Of a DNA stretch of 10,725 nt, positions 1-5,415 are shown one piece after another; within the stretch, counting starts at the first letter, position 1, and each line of letters opens with the position of its first letter. A model generated the notes under the pieces. It did not search any database, was not told the DNA's origin, and saw nothing but the letters and a program-made list of their open reading frames with translations. The position numbers were made by a program, and so were the translations under genes. The DNA comes from JBCDBH01 sp039184055 (GTDB lineage Bacteria; Acidobacteriota; Thermoanaerobaculia; Multivoradales; J023), in NCBI GenBank assembly GCA_039184055.1, contig JBCDBH010000199.1:1-10725 (forward strand). The letters run 5' to 3'.

Positions 1-1
1 C

Positions 2-1285
2 GCTCATGTGCTCGACGATGCCGAGCCCTGTGAGCTGATCTGCCCGGCGAACGAGATTCACCGCCTACGCGATCTTTGTCTGATCCGATCGATCCGTTTA
101 TCGACCTTGTCGGATCTGATCACGGTGTCGGATCGAGAAACAGTGTCGGATCGAGAAACGGTGTCCAACCCGCACCGACATCCGACCCTCCGCCCTCTGC
201 CGTCGATCGCTCCGACCCACCCCGCCTTGATTCTCTATACCAGCGGCACGACGGGGCGCCCGAAAGGGGTGCTCCACCGCCATGCCTCGCTCGACGCCCA
301 AGCCCGCACCTTGATCGACGCATGGGCATGGCGATCCTCCGATCGCATTCTCGGTTTCCTGCCCTTGCACCACGTTCACGGTTTGATCAACGTGCTGAGC
401 TGCGCGCTGGCCAGCGGCGCGTGCTGGGAGGCCATGCAGCGCTTCGACGGCGACAGAGTCTGGGCGCGTATCGGCCAGCGCAGCGTGACGGTGCTCATGG
501 CGGTCCCGACGATTTACCACAAGCTTCTCGAATGCTGGCGTCAGTATCCGCCACGCCGCCGACGAAACCTCGCCGACGCGGCGCGCGAGCTACGGCTATT
601 CGTCTCCGGCTCGGCGGCCCTGCCCGTCCCCCTCTTCGAAGCATGGTCCGAGCTTTGTGGTCACCAGATCCTCGAGCGGTACGGCATGACCGAAATCGGC
701 ATGGCTTTGGCGCAGCCACTCGATGAGCCGAAACAACCCGGGTGGGTCGGTCGGCCACTTCCCGGAGTCGAGATCCGACGCGTCGATGAAGAGGGCGATG
801 TGATCACCGATGGCCCAGGCGTGCTCCAGATCCGTGGACCTCACCTTTTTTCCGAATACTGGCGGCGTGACGAGGCAACACGAGAGGCGTTCGTCGATGG
901 CTGGTTTCATACCGGTGATGTGGCGATCGAAGACGACGGCCGCTATCGCCTTCTCGGTCGCGTTGGGACAGACATCATCAAAACCGGTGGTGAGAAGGTC
1001 TCGGCCTTGGAGGTCGAGTCGATCCTGCTGGCGCATCCAGACATTCGCGTGTGCACGGTCGTCGGCATCCCCGATGCGGTCTGGGGAGAGCGAGTCGCGA
1101 CGGCGGTCGTCTTGCACAGCGGTTCGCGGCTCGATCTCGCGTCTCTGCGTAACTGGGCCCGTGAGCATCTCGCCACTGAAAAGCTGCCGACCCGCTTGTG
1201 GAAGCTCGAGTCGCTTCCCACGAATTCTCTTGGCAAAGTTTTGAAGAAAGAGATCGTTTCACGATTTCCAGCCAATGGCGCCTGA
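2..1285 (+). CDS. Malonyl-CoA/acyl-CoA synthetase, MatB/ACSF3-like, 5' partial
   Basis: This is an adenylate-forming (ANL superfamily) acid-CoA ligase. It would activate a carboxylic acid with ATP and transfer it to CoA. The frame is open to the window edge, so the N-terminus is missing, perhaps 80-100 residues given a usual length near 500. Counting from the in-frame GTG at position 8, residues 77-87 form the ATP-binding loop YTSGTTGRPKG. Next come the A5 motif ERYGMTE, the A7 aspartate in WFHTGD, the hinge region DIIKTGG-KVSALEVE, and the C-terminal catalytic lysine K410 in NSLGKVLKK. The phrases LPLHHVHG, AVPTIY, SGSAALP and DIIKTGG-KVSALEVE are those I recall from human ACSF3 and bacterial MatB, which use malonate or methylmalonate. 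Specificity is therefore a family inference, and another short acyl substrate is possible. Before the ATP loop lies a low-complexity linker with an 18-bp tandem duplication. The gene stands alone relative to the next gene, 262 bases away. Confidence 0.9.
   Translation, partial: AHVLDDAEPCELICPANEIHRLRDLCLIRSIRLSTLSDLITVSDRETVSDRETVSNPHRHPTLRPLPSIAPTHPALILYTSGTTGRPKGVLHRHASLDAQARTLIDAWAWRSSDRILGFLPLHHVHGLINVLSCALASGACWEAMQRFDGDRVWARIGQRSVTVLMAVPTIYHKLLECWRQYPPRRRRNLADAARELRLFVSGSAALPVPLFEAWSELCGHQILERYGMTEIGMALAQPLDEPKQPGWVGRPLPGVEIRRVDEEGDVITDGPGVLQIRGPHLFSEYWRRDEATREAFVDGWFHTGDVAIEDDGRYRLLGRVGTDIIKTGGEKVSALEVESILLAHPDIRVCTVVGIPDAVWGERVATAVVLHSGSRLDLASLRNWAREHLATEKLPTRLWKLESLPTNSLGKVLKKEIVSRFPANGA
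125..165 (+). repeat. 18-bp in-frame tandem duplication in the synthetase gene
   Basis: Two adjacent 18-base units, 125-142 and 143-160, match at 17 of 18 positions. Five further bases, 161-165, begin a third copy. Each unit encodes VSDRET. The repeat sits in the linker ahead of the ATP-binding loop, where length changes should be tolerated. It looks like a slippage duplication that keeps the frame. Confidence 0.85.
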
Positions 1286-1323
1286 TACCCATATGGATAT
1301 TTCTCGTAATTTCGCCTAGTCTT

Positions 1324-1338
1324 TGACACAAAATGTCA
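1324..1338. repeat. Short dyad TGACA-N5-TGTCA upstream of the pilin promoter
   Basis: This is a perfect 5-bp inverted repeat with the spacer CAAAA, inside an AT-richer patch just after the synthetase gene. It lies about 140-150 bases upstream of the -24 element of the sigma-54 promoter at 1476-1490, within the range where enhancer-binding proteins bind. A 5-bp dyad can occur by chance, so the role is speculative. Confidence 0.25.
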
Positions 1339-1475
1339 GCCAAGACGCCAGTAATTGCCGGTGTGCATCCACGCAATGACGGAGCACGTCTTCCTCGCTT
1401 CGAAACCGGCGCGGAAATCCATGGATCTACACGGGGACGATCGGATCCGGGTCAACAAGCATTGATCCAAGGCGA

Positions 1476-1491
1476 TGGCCCGAGTCTTGCA
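1476..1491 (+). promoter_or_regulatory. Sigma-54 (-24/-12) promoter for the pilin-like gene
   Basis: The bases TGGCCCGAGTCTTGC match the RpoN consensus TGGCACG-N4-TTGC at all positions but one. The GG and GC doublets are exactly spaced, and an A follows at 1491. The start site would fall near 1502, giving a leader of about 46 bases before the pilin ATG at 1548. Pilin promoters are classic sigma-54 targets (PilR/PilS in Pseudomonas and Myxococcus), so position and gene type agree. No good -35/-10 pair competes: the TTGACA at 1323-1328 has no partner at proper spacing. Confidence 0.75.
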
Positions 1492-1547
1492 TCTCCAAAG
1501 AGCATCGACTGATTTCACGACCGCAACAGCTGACGAGGCAGATCCGC

Positions 1548-2096
1548 ATGGCGCTCTTTCGAAACCGACGTGGCTTCACCCTGATCGAATTGCTGATCGT
1601 CATCGCGATCATCGGCATCATCGCTTCGATTCTCATTCCCAACCTGTTGGATGCCCTGAACAAGGCCAAACAGAAGAAAACTGTCGCCAGCATGCGCGAG
1701 AACGGCTCGGCATGGATGTCCTGGCTCACCGACCAGGTCGGAGCCGCGTCGGCTGGTGGCTCGACGTACGACGGCACCGCTCTCGACAAGTACGACTACG
1801 AAGATCTCGTGGTCGATCTGATCCCCTCGGACTCGATGTTCTACATCAACCAGGTGGAACACCAGGACGGATGGCTCCATGACCTGACGTTTTGTCGCAA
1901 CGACGATATCGAGGCCTTCAACGTCTTCATGTCGTGCAGCCCCGGGCGCAACTCCGACTTTGGCGAGAACCCGTCGGGCAACTCCGACTGCTGCAATCAA
2001 TCCTGGGGAGTCGGTGCCTTCATCGGCACGGACTACGATCAAGACATCGTATGGGCCGACGGCTACATGCTCCGGTACCCGGGCTCCGTGAACTGA
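1548..2096 (+). CDS. Type IV pilin/pseudopilin-like protein with prepilin N-terminus
   Basis: The 182-residue product begins with a short basic leader and a textbook prepilin peptidase site: cleavage after G9, before FTLIE, with the conserved glutamate at +5 (E14). A hydrophobic helix follows to about residue 31 and ends in IPN, as in PilA- and GspG-like proteins. Such subunits are processed at the inner membrane and assembled into a pilus or pseudopilus. The helix continues as amphipathic (NLLDALNKAKQKK). The globular part is acidic and carries four cysteines (C116, C130, adjacent C148/C149), which could form disulfides like a pilin D-loop. The start is supported by a purine-rich ACGAGG about 10 bases upstream. 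The gene has its own sigma-54 promoter and terminator, so it is probably a single-gene unit. No assembly ATPase, platform or peptidase gene lies nearby, so I cannot tell major pilin from minor pilin or pseudopilin. Confidence 0.9.
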   Translation: MALFRNRRGFTLIELLIVIAIIGIIASILIPNLLDALNKAKQKKTVASMRENGSAWMSWLTDQVGAASAGGSTYDGTALDKYDYEDLVVDLIPSDSMFYINQVEHQDGWLHDLTFCRNDDIEAFNVFMSCSPGRNSDFGENPSGNSDCCNQSWGVGAFIGTDYDQDIVWADGYMLRYPGSVN

Positions 2097-2127
2097 ACCC
2101 AGCCTTCTCCCGCCGCCTCGTCGATGA

Positions 2128-2157
2128 GCGCCTCGGTGAACCACCGAGGCGCTTTTT
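2128..2157 (+). terminator. Intrinsic terminator of the pilin-like gene
   Basis: A perfect 11-bp GC-rich stem pairs 2128-2138 with 2142-2152 across a 3-base loop (AAC), and five T follow at once (2153-2157). It lies 32 bases past the pilin stop codon. A strong terminator fits a highly expressed single-gene transcript. Confidence 0.92.
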
Positions 2158-2171
2158 CGTAGTGAAGATCG

Positions 2172-2239
2172 AGCCCGCATATCTCACCAACGCCGTAACA
2201 ACGGACCGCGGCTACGGCGTTTGGTGGGATATGCGGGCT
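2172..2239. repeat. Long near-perfect inverted repeat
   Basis: The left arm 2172-2197 pairs with the right arm 2213-2239 with one mismatch and one extra base, giving about 25 base pairs around a 15-base centre that itself holds the palindrome CCGCGG (2206-2211). No T-run follows the right arm, and the pilin gene already has a terminator upstream, so a plain intrinsic terminator is unlikely. It ends 27 bases before the -35 box of the repressor promoter. It could be a REP- or MITE-like palindromic element, a binding site, or an RNA hairpin in read-through transcripts. Confidence 0.75.
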
Positions 2240-2265
2240 GAAGTGCTAAAAAATCCGCATCTCCC

Positions 2266-2296
2266 TTGACAGGGCCGTTCGACCAGGTGCTAATAT
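2266..2296 (+). promoter_or_regulatory. Promoter of the repressor-protease operon
   Basis: A perfect -35 TTGACA lies at 2266-2271 and TAATAT at 2291-2296, preceded by TG one base away (extended -10, TGCTAATAT). The spacer of 19 is longer than the ideal 17, and the extended -10 may compensate. Transcription would start near 2303, inside or next to the dyad at 2305-2320. Confidence 0.65.
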
Positions 2297-2304
2297 TCCA
2301 ACAC

Positions 2305-2320
2305 TGCTGGTTTTCCAGCA
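2305..2320. promoter_or_regulatory. Probable operator for the BlaI-type repressor
   Basis: The sequence TGCTGG-TTTT-CCAGCA is a perfect 6-bp dyad that would cover the transcription start of the operon encoding the repressor. BlaI/MecI dimers bind dyads overlapping their own promoters, so autoregulation is the simplest reading. The bases differ from the classical staphylococcal TACA/TGTA-type operator, as expected for a distant homologue. Confidence 0.5.
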
Positions 2321-2374
2321 TCGGAACAAAGCACGCAGCTGCACACGAAGCACACATCGCACCGAGGGTTCGTC

Positions 2375-2764
2375 ATGAGAAAAAGTGCACTCCAGAATCT
2401 GAGCCGACGGGAGCGGCAGGTCATGGACGCCATCTATGCGCGGGGTGAAGCCACTGCCGCCGTGGTCCAAGCTGCTCTCCCCGACCCGCCGAGCTACTCG
2501 GCGGTGCGCGCCATCCTCCGAATCTTGGTCGAGAAAGAGCTTCTCGAGCACCACCGAGACGGGCAACGCTACCTTTACCGTCCGACCGTGCCACGCGATC
2601 AAGCACGACAATCGGCGCTCGATCGACTGGTCCAGACGTTCTTCGACGGCTCGGCCTCCCGAGCCGCGGCGGCACTGCTCGATATGGAAAGCACGCGTCT
2701 CAGCGACGATGAGCTTCATGACCTCCGCACGTTGATCGATCAAGCCGCCGACCGAGAAAGCTGA
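2375..2764 (+). CDS. BlaI/MecI-family transcriptional repressor
   Basis: The 129-residue product has the usual length and layout of this family. A winged helix-turn-helix spans residues 10-80: it opens with LSRRERQVMDAIY, has its recognition helix near SYSAVRAILRILVEK, and has the wing at RDGQRYLYRPTV. A C-terminal dimerisation part includes VQTFFDGS, the stretch in which BlaI and MecI are cut during induction. It should act as a dimeric DNA-binding repressor in the cytoplasm and be inactivated by proteolysis. The ATG is preceded by GAGGG at 2364-2368, six bases away. The M56 protease gene follows after nine bases, the classical repressor-sensor pairing. The promoter with its dyad upstream suggests autoregulation. 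No beta-lactamase gene is in view, so resistance is not implied: in many bacteria such pairs control other envelope or stress functions. Confidence 0.92.
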   Translation: MRKSALQNLSRRERQVMDAIYARGEATAAVVQAALPDPPSYSAVRAILRILVEKELLEHHRDGQRYLYRPTVPRDQARQSALDRLVQTFFDGSASRAAAALLDMESTRLSDDELHDLRTLIDQAADRES

Positions 2765-2773
2765 GGCATCACG

Positions 2774-5317
2774 ATGTACTTCGACGCACATCCCGACACC
2801 ACGGTCCTGTCCCTGGCCATGGACGTTGCCGTTCGCGCCACGCTCCTCCTGATTCTGACCATGCTCGCGACGCGGTTGTTACGCAACTCAGCCCAGCGCC
2901 ACGTTGCCTGGACGATCGCCTTTGTCGCCTTGCTCACTTTGCCACTCGCGAGCTGGATGCCGTTTTCCATCCAGGTTCCCATCGCGACACCGGCACCACA
3001 GAGTGTCACCATCGAAACCGACACTGCCTTCGGGAACGACACAGCCTTCGGGAACGACACGACTATCGGAACCGCCGAGTCGAACGCTCCGGTCCGTTCC
3101 AGCACGATCACCACACCATCACCCACCGCAACGGATGTCGTGCCCTCCAGGCGTGACGATGCGGCTCTCGAGGTCGCAACGACCCAGGAAACTCGAAGCC
3201 AGTCGATTGCTTCGAGTCCTCTTCAGCTTTCCTGGACGGGATGGGGATGGTTGGTCGGCAGCCTGATGGTCATGCTCGGTCTTTCCCTCTCTTATCTCTA
3301 CTGTCGCTGGCTGGTCTCGACCGCGACTCCCGCCGATGCCTCCTGGACTCGGGCTCTCGTACAGGCGCGGGAGAGCTACGACCTCCGGCACACCCCGCGA
3401 CTACTGGTTTCGGATCATGCCTCGGTACCGATGGTGTGCGGTGTCGTGCGTCAGAGCATCGTGGTGCCAGCGGTCGCTCACGACTGGCCTGAAGAACGAC
3501 GCGCCGACGTCCTGCTTCACGAGCTCGCTCACGTTGCGCGCCGTGACGTCCTCGCACAGTGGTTGGCTCAGCTCGCCTGTGTGCTCTTCTGGTGGCACCC
3601 CATGGTGTGGTGGGCGGCGCGGAAACAGCGGATCGAGGCTGAGCTCGCGGCGGACGATCGGGTCATCGCCACGGGTAGCTCGGCGCATCGCTATGCGGGT
3701 CATCTCCTCGCGGTGGCGGAACAACTGCGTCATCCGTCCCCGAGTGTGACCGCCGTCGCCATGGCGCGCCGATCCCAGCTCCATACACGGATTCACGCGC
3801 TGCTCGACACCGATCGCAATCGATCCAGACTCTCGGGCTCGCAACGGCTTCTGGTTCTCACTCTGTCCGTCTTGGTGATCGTGCCCATCGTGACCACCCA
3901 ATTGGTCGCACAACCCGAACCACCCAATCCTCCTGAAGTAGCCGACGCGCCCGATGCACCGCCAGCACCCGATGCACCCGATGCACCTGAAGCTCCCGAA
4001 GCTCCAAGGGTCGCCGACACACTCCCGGTCACTCCACGGGCCGAGCGGCCGGCAGCCGCTCCTCGCGCACCGACTCCACCCGAACCGCCCACCGCGCCCA
4101 CACCCGATCATCGCCCGGCGCGGGCCACCGCTCCCGCTCCGGTTGCGGCCCCGACACCACCTGTACCGTCCACCACGGAACGACGATCCAGTTTCTCCTG
4201 GAACCAGGACGACAACGATGGTCTCAACAAGACCGAGCTCGCAGCGCGTCTTTGTACCGCATCGGATCGCGGCCGCCGTGCCCGCGTGCAAATCGAAGAC
4301 GATCGTTGGGATATTTCGATCCGCCGAGGAAAGTGTCGTCTAGAGATCACCGGTAAAGGCGTCCTCGGCTTGGCTCTCGACGGCAGCGGGGTCGACGCCT
4401 TTCGTGCCCGCGGATGGCTCGAGATCGAAGAGCGACGCGGCAGATCGAGTCGGCGTTGGGAAGCCAAACAAGTCGGCGGCGACCAGAGGATTCGCTGGTG
4501 GCTCAACGGCAAGGAGACGGCAGCCGATCGAGCCGGTCACGCGTGGCTGCAAGCCGTGCTCGACGAGGTCTTCCGCAGCACCGGCATCCATGCCGAGGAA
4601 CGCTCCGCCTATCTCTACGCCAATGGCGGTGCCTCACGCGTGCTCGAAGAAGTCCGTCGGATGGGCTCCGACTTTGTGCAGCGCCAGTATCTCGACGTGC
4701 TTCTGGCACAGAAGGACATCACGCCCACGGATTTGGGCGCCGCCGTCGCGGTCGCCGGTGAGAGGATCGGATCGGACTTCGAGCTCGCCGAGCTGCTCGG
4801 CACGCACGGCAAGCGCGTGCTCGACGCGGGGCTTCACGAAGCCTATGTTCAGGCGGCTGCGTCTATCGGCTCGGATTTCGAAATGCGGCGCACGCTGATG
4901 CCGGTGTTGACCGAGTACGAGCCCGATGCGCCAGCCCTTGCCGCGATCGCGCGCCTCGCGGAGAGCATCGGATCGGATTTCGAGCTCGCCGAGCTCCTTC
5001 TCGCCTGGCTTCCTCATGTCGAGGGTGATCTCCCACGCACCTTCTTTTCCGCCTCGGAGAGCATCGGTTCGGACTTCGAAATGCGGCGGGTCCTCGAAGC
5101 CGCGGCGACGCGTGCCGAGCTGAGCGAGGAATCTCTGGTCGAGCTGCTCGATACGGCCCAGGCCATCGGTTCGGATTTCGAGCTCGCCGAGCTGCTCATC
5201 AAAGTGGCGGAACACTGCCCGCTCACCGGCACGACCCGGAACGCTTTCGATCGCACCGCCGCGACGATCGGCAGTACGTGGGAGCGTGACCGACTGCGGA
5301 GAGCTTCGGATTGTTGA
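2774..5317 (+). CDS. M56 (BlaR1-like) membrane metallopeptidase with C-terminal SDFE repeats
   Basis: The 847-residue product is an integral-membrane zinc protease, probably the partner that triggers cleavage of the upstream repressor. Hydrophobic segments lie near residues 13-36, 43-62, 153-178 and 357-377, the BlaR1 arrangement with the protease between the third and fourth. The zinc motif HELAH is at 249-253, followed by RRD and WWHP. A further ligand is expected at E290 in ELAADD, where many relatives have ELACD. A Pro/Ala-rich linker covers about 378-470. The C-terminal part (about 471-847) should lie outside the membrane. It holds a domain with no name I know (WLEIEERRG, HAWLQAVLDEVFRSTGI) and then seven repeats beginning I/MGSDF at residues 630, 665, 698, 732, 764, 798 and 832. 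There is no penicillin-binding SxxK/KTG domain, so the signal sensed is unknown. An 18-bp tandem duplication lies in the loop after the second membrane segment. Confidence 0.9.
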   Translation: MYFDAHPDTTVLSLAMDVAVRATLLLILTMLATRLLRNSAQRHVAWTIAFVALLTLPLASWMPFSIQVPIATPAPQSVTIETDTAFGNDTAFGNDTTIGTAESNAPVRSSTITTPSPTATDVVPSRRDDAALEVATTQETRSQSIASSPLQLSWTGWGWLVGSLMVMLGLSLSYLYCRWLVSTATPADASWTRALVQARESYDLRHTPRLLVSDHASVPMVCGVVRQSIVVPAVAHDWPEERRADVLLHELAHVARRDVLAQWLAQLACVLFWWHPMVWWAARKQRIEAELAADDRVIATGSSAHRYAGHLLAVAEQLRHPSPSVTAVAMARRSQLHTRIHALLDTDRNRSRLSGSQRLLVLTLSVLVIVPIVTTQLVAQPEPPNPPEVADAPDAPPAPDAPDAPEAPEAPRVADTLPVTPRAERPAAAPRAPTPPEPPTAPTPDHRPARATAPAPVAAPTPPVPSTTERRSSFSWNQDDNDGLNKTELAARLCTASDRGRRARVQIEDDRWDISIRRGKCRLEITGKGVLGLALDGSGVDAFRARGWLEIEERRGRSSRRWEAKQVGGDQRIRWWLNGKETAADRAGHAWLQAVLDEVFRSTGIHAEERSAYLYANGGASRVLEEVRRMGSDFVQRQYLDVLLAQKDITPTDLGAAVAVAGERIGSDFELAELLGTHGKRVLDAGLHEAYVQAAASIGSDFEMRRTLMPVLTEYEPDAPALAAIARLAESIGSDFELAELLLAWLPHVEGDLPRTFFSASESIGSDFEMRRVLEAAATRAELSEESLVELLDTAQAIGSDFELAELLIKVAEHCPLTGTTRNAFDRTAATIGSTWERDRLRRASDC
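3020..3073 (+). repeat. 18-bp in-frame tandem duplication in the M56 gene
   Basis: The units 3020-3037 and 3038-3055 match at 17 of 18 positions and encode DTAFGN twice. A decayed third unit (3056-3073, DTTIGT) follows. The repeat falls in the predicted external loop between the second and third membrane segments, where length is probably free to vary. Confidence 0.85.
4661..5317 (+). repeat. Seven coding repeats of ~33 residues (I/MGSDFE) in the M56 C-terminus
   Basis: Repeat starts lie at 4661, 4766, 4865, 4967, 5063, 5165 and 5267, spaced 32-35 codons; the last is truncated and altered (IGSTWE). Units 2, 4 and 6 read IGSDFELAELL, whereas units 3 and 5 read IGSDFEMRR-L, so the array alternates. 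The bases agree: 4766-4799 and 5165-5198 differ at three of 34 positions. The units look helical and likely stack as a solenoid. Confidence 0.9.
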
Positions 5318-5362
5318 AGCTCGACGGCTCTCTTTTGTCGAGATGACGATCAGCGATAGGCT

Positions 5363-5395
5363 CTAGCGGCCGGGCGATAGACGCTCGGCCGCTGG
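5363..5395 (+). other. Hairpin just upstream of the TTG-started gene
   Basis: Bases 5365-5376 pair with 5382-5393 over 12 positions (one G-U) around the loop ATAGA. A U-G and a C-G pair extend it to 5363/5395. It lies in the 98-base gap after the M56 gene and ends seven bases before the Shine-Dalgarno site. No T-run follows, so it is a weak terminator candidate. It could equally be a processing or translational element between two co-transcribed genes. Confidence 0.55.
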
Positions 5396-5402
5396 CTCGT
5401 CC

Positions 5403-5407
5403 GGAGG
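5403..5407 (+). promoter_or_regulatory. Shine-Dalgarno GGAGG that fixes a TTG start
   Basis: GGAGG lies eight bases before the TTG at 5416. The TTG gives a product that opens directly with a signal peptide, so site and protein both support this rare start codon. Confidence 0.8.
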
Positions 5408-5415
5408 CTCAACGC

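Noticed and set aside
1323..1328. TTGACA as a -35 box for the pilin-like gene
   Set aside because: No -10 element lies at 16-19 bases, and the start would be about 200 bases from the ATG. The sigma-54 element fits much better.
3793..4291. Long minus-strand reading frames opposite the M56 gene, rich in Gly, Ala and Ser
   Set aside because: They mirror the Pro/Ala-rich linker of the real gene and carry no recognisable motif or start signal.
2375..5317. Beta-lactam resistance (blaI-blaR1) cassette
   Set aside because: The repressor and protease families fit, but the penicillin-binding sensor domain is missing and no beta-lactamase gene is present in the window.
5298..5334. GAGAGC...GGCTCTC followed by TTTT at the end of the M56 gene as an intrinsic terminator
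   Set aside because: The stem is only six pairs with a long loop and competes with another 6-bp pairing (AGCTTC/GAAGCT). Too weak to call.
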